A stretch of DNA of 64,000 nucleotides, from the NCBI RefSeq assembly GCF_030684895.1, contig NZ_JAUXXP010000080.1, forward strand, positions 1 through 64,000, given 5' to 3'. The DNA comes from Pseudomonas sp. (GTDB taxonomy: Bacteria; Pseudomonadota; Gammaproteobacteria; Pseudomonadales; Pseudomonadaceae). This document shows, piece by piece, positions 59,535 through 64,000 of the stretch (its first letter is position 1; each line of letters opens with the position of its first letter). The translations under genes and the position numbers were made by a program. The notes beneath the pieces are model-generated. The model searched no databases, had not been told where the DNA came from, and saw only the letters and a list, made by a program, of their open reading frames with translations.

Positions 59535-59882
59535 TCAAACCAGTTCGGCGGCATAACGGTCGGCTTTGAAGCCAACCAGGGTCTTGTTGCCGAGATCCAG
59601 CACCGGGCGTTTGATCATCGACGGTTGGGCGAGCATCAGTTCGATCGCCTTGTGCTGATCGAGGTCGCTTTTCTGCGCCTCGTCCAGCTTGCGGAAGGTG
59701 GTGCCTGCACGGTTCAGGATGGTTTCCCAGCCATGCTCGTTGCACCACTTTTCCAGGTTGCCACGGTCTATGCCGCAGGCTTTGTAATCATGAAAGGCGT
59801 AGCTTACCCCGTGCTCGTCGAGCCAGGTGCGGGCTTTTTTCATGGTGTCGCAGGCTTTTATGCCAAACAAGGTTTTGCTCAT
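59535..59882 (-). CDS. ArsC/Spx family reductase-like protein (YffB type)
   Basis: The 115-residue thioredoxin-fold protein begins MSKTLFGIKACDTMKKARTWLDEHGVSYAFHDYKACGI and has MIKRPVLDLGNKTLVGF near the end. The single N-terminal Cys in CDTMKKA fits the YffB/Spx-like branch rather than a working arsenate reductase. The ATG at 59882 overlaps the dapC stop by one base (TGATG), so it is coupled to dapC. It is conserved between dapC and dapD in pseudomonads, and its role is unknown. Confidence 0.87.
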   Translation of the reverse strand: MSKTLFGIKACDTMKKARTWLDEHGVSYAFHDYKACGIDRGNLEKWCNEHGWETILNRAGTTFRKLDEAQKSDLDQHKAIELMLAQPSMIKRPVLDLGNKTLVGFKADRYAAELV

Positions 59883-61093
59883 CAGAGGCTCTTCACAAAA
59901 TCGCGGATACGTTCGGCTGCCGCCACGCACTCGGCCAGCGGCGCGACCAGGGCCATGCGCACACGGCCGGCGCCCGGGTTGTGGCCGTCCACTGCGCGCG
60001 ACAGGTACGAGCCGGGCACCACGGTGACATGCTCGCGGGCAAACAGCTCGCGGGTAAATGTTTCATCGTCTATCGGCGTTTTCGCCCACAGGTAGAAGCC
60101 GCCATCCGGACGCTGCACATCCAGCACGCCGTCCAGAGTCGCCAGCACCGCGTCGAATTTTTCGCGGTACAGCTCGCGGTTGGCACGTACATGGGCTTCG
60201 TCGTTCCAGGCAGCCACGCTGGCCAGCTGGGTTTGTACCGGCATGGCGCAGCCGTGGTAGGTACGGTACAGCAGGAATGATTGCAGAATGTCGGCGTCGC
60301 CGGCCACGAAGCCCGAACGCAGGCCCGGCAGGTTGGAGCGTTTGGACAGGCTGTGGAATACCACGCAGCGGTTGAAATCATGGCGGCCCAGTTCGGCGCA
60401 GGCCGTTAGCAGGCCGGCCGGCGGGTGGCCTTCATCGAAATACAGCTCGCTGTAGCACTCATCCGCAGCGATCACGAAGTCGAACGTGTCGGCCAGGGCG
60501 ATCAGCTTCTTCAGCGTCGGCAGCGGAATCAGCGCACCGGTCGGGTTACCCGGCGAGCAGAGAAAGAGGATCTGGCAACGCTGCCAGACCTCGTCGCTGA
60601 CGGCGTCGAAGTCCGGGTTAAAGCCGTGTTCTTCCAAACACGGCAGGTAGTGCGGCTGCGCGCCGGCGAGAAAAGCCGCGCCTTCATAGATTTGGTAGAA
60701 GGGGTTGGGGCTGACTACCAGGCCCGATTCTTGAGATGGCGAGACGTTGCGTTTGACCACCGCCTGGGTAAAGGCAAACAGCGCTTCACGGGTGCCGTTG
60801 ACCGGCAGCACATGGCGCGCCGGGTCGAGCACGCCGGCCGGCAGACCAAAACGGCGGTTACACCAGTTGGCGATGGCTTCACGCAGCGCCGGAATGCCCA
60901 GGGTGGTCGGATAGACCGCAAGCTGGTCGAGGTTGGCGCGCAATGCCTCGGCGACAAACTCCGGCGAACGGTGCTTTGGCTCGCCAATCGACAGGGCAAT
61001 CGGGCTCTTGTCGGCGGCTACTTGCACGCTGCCCAGCAGGGCGCGGAGCTTTTCGAACGGGTAGGGCTGCAGCTGGTTTAACGCGTCGTTCAT
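59882..61093 (-). CDS. dapC: Succinyldiaminopimelate transaminase
   Basis: The 403-residue class I/II PLP aminotransferase transfers an amino group from glutamate to N-succinyl-2-amino-6-ketopimelate. Motifs include LSIGEPKHRSPEFV, YPTTLGIPALREAIANW, CSPGNPTGALIPL, DECYSELYFDEG and the PLP lysine in FHSLSKRSNLPGLRSGF. AGGAA lies before the ATG at 61093; the frame is open to 61285. It acts between DapD and DapE, both in this window, and is preceded by glnD. Confidence 0.93.
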   Translation of the reverse strand: MNDALNQLQPYPFEKLRALLGSVQVAADKSPIALSIGEPKHRSPEFVAEALRANLDQLAVYPTTLGIPALREAIANWCNRRFGLPAGVLDPARHVLPVNGTREALFAFTQAVVKRNVSPSQESGLVVSPNPFYQIYEGAAFLAGAQPHYLPCLEEHGFNPDFDAVSDEVWQRCQILFLCSPGNPTGALIPLPTLKKLIALADTFDFVIAADECYSELYFDEGHPPAGLLTACAELGRHDFNRCVVFHSLSKRSNLPGLRSGFVAGDADILQSFLLYRTYHGCAMPVQTQLASVAAWNDEAHVRANRELYREKFDAVLATLDGVLDVQRPDGGFYLWAKTPIDDETFTRELFAREHVTVVPGSYLSRAVDGHNPGAGRVRMALVAPLAECVAAAERIRDFVKSL

Positions 61094-61166
61094 TGTTGCT
61101 TCCTGAGGTCTTCCAGCGCCTGCATCGGTAATGTCAGGCGGCTCAAGGGTAATAAGGCTAAGTGGT

Positions 61167-63869
61167 TTAAATAGTGATTCGACTCGGTTCGACCTGCGGG
61201 CCTGGCGCGTCGGAGAGCTGCGCGACCATGGTTTCCTGCAGGCGCGTGCACAGCTCGGGGTCGGACAGCGGCTGGTTGTGCGCATCGGTGACGAAGAACA
61301 CGTCTTCCACTCGCTCGCCCAGGGTGGCGATCTTGGCGTTCTGCAGCGACAGGTCGAAGTCGAGGAAAATCCGCCCGATCCGTGCCAGCAAGCCGGGTCG
61401 ATCCGGTGCGGTGACTTCGAGAATGGTCACCGGCCGATGCGCATCGTTGTGAATGCTCACCTGCGGCGCGAAGGCAAAGTGCTTGAGCTGGCGCGGTACG
61501 CGGCGCTGGATGATGTTCGGGTAATCGTCCGGGTTCTTTAGCGCATCGATCAGGCCCTGGCGAATCTCCTTGATCCGCGCCGGGTTCTCGCCAATCGAGC
61601 CGCCTTCGCCTTCGAGCACGATATAGGTGTCGAGGGTGAACTGGCTGGTGGAAGTGAGAATCCGTGCGTCATGGATGTTCAGGTTGAGCTGGGCCATGGC
61701 CGCCACGGTCACCGCGAAGAAGTCGTGCTGATCCTGGGCGTAGATGAAGATCTGCGTGCCGCCCTCGAATTCGCGCTGGGTGGTTTCCTTGATCAGCACC
61801 AACGGCTCGCTGTTGTTGGCGTGCTGCAGGATCGCTTCGCTGTGCCAGGCCACGTCGCTGGCCGTATGGCGCAGGAAGTAGTCGTCCCCCAGTTGCGACC
61901 AGAGCTGCTCGGCGTCGTCCGGGTCGGTGCCGCCGCGCACCAGGATGTCCAGGGCGGCGATCTGCGTCAGGCGAATCTGCTCTTCGCGGTCCAGCGGATT
62001 TTCCAGGCCACGGCGCAATGCACGCTTGGTCTCGGTATACAGCTGGCGCAGCAGGCTGGCGCGCCAGGAGTTCCACAGGCTGGGGTTGGTGGCGTTGATG
62101 TCGGCCACGGTCAGCACGTAGAGGTAATCCAGGCGGGTCTGGTCGCCAACCAGGCGGGCGAAATCGAAGATTACCTGCGGGTCAGACAAGTCTTTGCGCT
62201 GTGCGGTGGTGGACATCACCAGGTGGTGCTGCACCAGCCAGACGATCAGCTTGGAGTCCCAGTTCGGCAGCTGATGGCGCACGCAGAAGGCTTCCGCGTC
62301 TACCGCGCCGAGCTCCGAATGGTCGCCGCCACGGCCTTTGCCAATGTCGTGGTAAAGCCCGGCCATATAGATCAGCTCGGGCTTGGGCAGCTTGTCGATC
62401 AGCTTGCTGGCCAGGGGGAATTTTTCTGCGAGCTCAGTCCACTTGAATTTACGCAGGTGCTTGATCAGGTTCAGGGTGTGCGCATCGACCGTATAGATGT
62501 GGAACAGGTCGTGCTGCATCTGCCCGACGATATGGCCGAACTCGGGCAGGTACAGGCCGAGGATGCCGTAGCGGTTCATCCGCCGCAGGTTGCGGTGAAT
62601 GCCTTGCGGGCTTTTGAATAGCTCGACAAACAGACTGGTGTTGCGGATGTCGCGGCGGAAATCATCGTCGATCAGGTGGCGGTGTTCGCGCAGCAGGCGA
62701 ATGCTGTTGGCGCACACGCCTTTGATCTCCGGGTGCTGGGCCATCAGCACGAAGATTTCCATGATGGCAAACGGCGTGCGCTTGAACACATTGGGGTGCG
62801 CGACTTCGATATAGCCATCGCGCAGCAGAAAGCGACTGTTAAGCGGCGTGGCCTGGCCGATTTCGCCAGCGTTGAGGATCTGCTCCTCGAAGTGCTGGAC
62901 GATCAGGTCGCTGAGCTCGGCAATCGCCATCACCACGCGGTAGTACTTCTGCATAAAACGTTCGATGGCGCGCTTGCTGTCGCTGTCTTCATAGCCGAGC
63001 AGGGCGGCAACCCGGCTCTGGTGGTCGAACAGCAGACGGTCTTCGGCGCGGCCGGCGAGCATGTGCAGGGCGTAGCGCACCTTCCAGAGGAACTCCTGGC
63101 TGGAGGCGAGCAGGGCGTATTCGCTTTCCAGCAAAAAGCCCTGGCCGACCATGGCGTGCAGGTTCAACGTGCCGAAATGCCGGCGCGCGACCCAGAGAAT
63201 GGTCTGGATGTCGCGCAGGCCACCGGGCGAGCCTTTGACGTTGGGTTCCAGGTTGTATTCGGTGTCGTTGTATTTGCCGTGACGGGCGCGCTGCTCTTTG
63301 TGCTTGGCCAGGAAGAACTGCTTGCTCGGCCACATCTGCTCGGTGCTGGTAACCAACTGCATACGCTGACGCAGGCGTTCGGGGCCGGCGATGGTGCGGC
63401 TTTCCATCAGGTTGGTGATCACCGTCAGGTCGGCGCGTGCCTCTTCGGCGCACTCATCCACGCTGCGCACGCTTTGCCCGACTTCCAGGCCGATGTCCCA
63501 GAGCAGGGTAAGGAAGCGCTCGATGGGTTCGCGGAAAGTTTCGTGGTCGGCGTTGTCGAGGAGGATCAGCAGGTCGATGTCGGAGAAGGGGTGCAGCTCG
63601 CCACGGCCATAGCCGCCGACGGCGAGCAGAGCGATATCGGCGTCTTCACTCCAGGACAGGCGGTCCCAGGCTTCGCGCAGGATCTGGTCGACAAACCAGG
63701 CACGGTCCTCGACCAGACGGCGTACATCGCGGCCGCTGGTAAAACGCCCGTCGAGCACTTCACGGGCGTGGCGGATAGCCTTCTTGAATGCCGCAATAGG
63801 GCTGGCCTTGAGGGCCAGTTCCGCCTGGAACTGGCCGCGGTCGAACAGCTCGGGATCTACCTGCGGCAT
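61167..63869 (-). CDS. glnD: Bifunctional PII uridylyltransferase/uridylyl-removing enzyme GlnD
   Basis: The 900-residue nitrogen sensor uridylylates or deuridylylates PII protein according to glutamine. Domains in order: nucleotidyltransferase ([17 protein letters not shown], about 88-104), helical linker, HD phosphohydrolase ([18 protein letters not shown], about 500-517) and two C-terminal ACT domains ([21 protein letters not shown] and [19 protein letters not shown]). AAGGA supports the start at 63869. Map lies upstream and dapC downstream, as in P. aeruginosa. Confidence 0.97.
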   Translation of the reverse strand: MPQVDPELFDRGQFQAELALKASPIAAFKKAIRHAREVLDGRFTSGRDVRRLVEDRAWFVDQILREAWDRLSWSEDADIALLAVGGYGRGELHPFSDIDLLILLDNADHETFREPIERFLTLLWDIGLEVGQSVRSVDECAEEARADLTVITNLMESRTIAGPERLRQRMQLVTSTEQMWPSKQFFLAKHKEQRARHGKYNDTEYNLEPNVKGSPGGLRDIQTILWVARRHFGTLNLHAMVGQGFLLESEYALLASSQEFLWKVRYALHMLAGRAEDRLLFDHQSRVAALLGYEDSDSKRAIERFMQKYYRVVMAIAELSDLIVQHFEEQILNAGEIGQATPLNSRFLLRDGYIEVAHPNVFKRTPFAIMEIFVLMAQHPEIKGVCANSIRLLREHRHLIDDDFRRDIRNTSLFVELFKSPQGIHRNLRRMNRYGILGLYLPEFGHIVGQMQHDLFHIYTVDAHTLNLIKHLRKFKWTELAEKFPLASKLIDKLPKPELIYMAGLYHDIGKGRGGDHSELGAVDAEAFCVRHQLPNWDSKLIVWLVQHHLVMSTTAQRKDLSDPQVIFDFARLVGDQTRLDYLYVLTVADINATNPSLWNSWRASLLRQLYTETKRALRRGLENPLDREEQIRLTQIAALDILVRGGTDPDDAEQLWSQLGDDYFLRHTASDVAWHSEAILQHANNSEPLVLIKETTQREFEGGTQIFIYAQDQHDFFAVTVAAMAQLNLNIHDARILTSTSQFTLDTYIVLEGEGGSIGENPARIKEIRQGLIDALKNPDDYPNIIQRRVPRQLKHFAFAPQVSIHNDAHRPVTILEVTAPDRPGLLARIGRIFLDFDLSLQNAKIATLGERVEDVFFVTDAHNQPLSDPELCTRLQETMVAQLSDAPGPQVEPSRITI

Positions 63870-63911
63870 TGCGGCCTTCCTTCTATCTATACAGCAGACT
63901 CAGCGAGAGGC

Positions 63912-64000
63912 TCAGGCCGATGTGCGGGCGATGGTGTCATCACTGCGCAAGGTGAAGATCTCGTAGCCATCAGCGGTCACCAGGATGGTGTGTTCCCATT
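63912..64000 (-). CDS. map: Methionine aminopeptidase, C-terminal fragment (cut by window edge)
   Basis: The last 29 codons of a leftward gene are present: the translation reads WEHTILVTADGYEIFTLRSDD and ends TSA. WEHT with the following VT-DG-EI pattern is the C-terminus of type I methionine aminopeptidase, including the last metal-proximal Glu region. The rest lies beyond the window. The glnD neighbour supports the call. Confidence 0.85.
   Translation of the reverse strand, partial: WEHTILVTADGYEIFTLRSDDTIARTSA

Noticed and set aside
61671..62621. A 316-codon plus-strand frame opposite glnD
   Set aside because: Antisense shadow of a confidently identified enzyme.
1..64000. CRISPR arrays, tRNA, rRNA, prophage or complete insertion sequences
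   Set aside because: No regularly spaced direct repeats, cloverleaf genes, ribosomal RNA cores, integrase or transposase genes were found; the repeats present are palindromic and dispersed.

Overview
The window looks like chromosomal DNA of a Pseudomonas species. The evidence is high GC content with typical pseudomonad codon use, and several gene blocks whose content and order match my recollection of P. aeruginosa: flgZ-flgN-flgM-flgA/cheV-cheR, fadD1-fadD2-hydrolase-phaJ, rlmA-dapE-ndvB, and map-glnD-dapC-arsC-dapD-csdA. The dispersed palindromic repeats suggest a non-fluorescent lineage (mendocina/oleovorans/anguilliseptica-like), but the species cannot be settled from sequence alone. I found no rRNA or tRNA genes, CRISPR arrays, prophage or intact insertion sequences.

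Layout. 1-12.5 kb: an edge repeat, a membrane diguanylate cyclase, a GNAT acetyltransferase, a phosphatase/kinase/FHA signalling trio, a secreted phospholipase C-like protein, an orphan solute-binding protein, an N-acyl-D-amino-acid deacylase-type amidohydrolase and three lipoproteins. 12.5-22.4 kb: YebC-family protein, EamA exporter, PpiC, SstT, YceH, a glutamine-synthetase-like gamma-glutamyl ligase, and an MFS exporter coupled to two small glycosyltransferases. 22.4-26.9 kb: flagellar and chemotaxis control genes, with a near-perfect sigma-28 promoter in front of flgMN. 27-32 kb: a divergent bifunctional PBP-like protein, a methyltransferase, a cupin and a GST. 32.3-37.3 kb: a TetR-MFP-RND efflux operon with a tandem operator. 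37.3-45.8 kb: metR/metE, hydrolases, phaJ and two more orphan solute-binding proteins. 45.9-49.7 kb: two tandem long-chain acyl-CoA ligases. 49.8-64 kb: rlmA, dapE, ndvB, tcdA, the csdE-csdA sulfur relay, the lysine/DAP genes dapD and dapC, glnD, and the 3' end of map.

How the genes work together. dapE, dapD and dapC cover the succinylase branch of diaminopimelate/lysine synthesis, next to glnD, the nitrogen sensor. CsdA and CsdE form a sulfur-transfer pair and TcdA is the partner tRNA dehydratase. FadD1 and FadD2 make acyl-CoAs, and PhaJ can divert beta-oxidation enoyl-CoA to (R)-3-hydroxyacyl-CoA. FlgM, FlgN, FlgA and FlgZ with CheV and CheR control flagellar assembly, braking and chemotaxis.

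Most notable non-coding signal: a palindromic MITE-like element (about 145 bp) with three full copies, one 59-bp deletion derivative and one degenerate copy. In the four well-preserved copies the same end of the element supplies or abuts the TAA stop codon of a flanking gene, always in the same polarity. Other signals worth testing are two terminator-like hairpins in the gene-free stretch before fadD1, a sigma-54-like promoter that would leave flgA with almost no leader, and four orphan periplasmic binding proteins without ABC partners.
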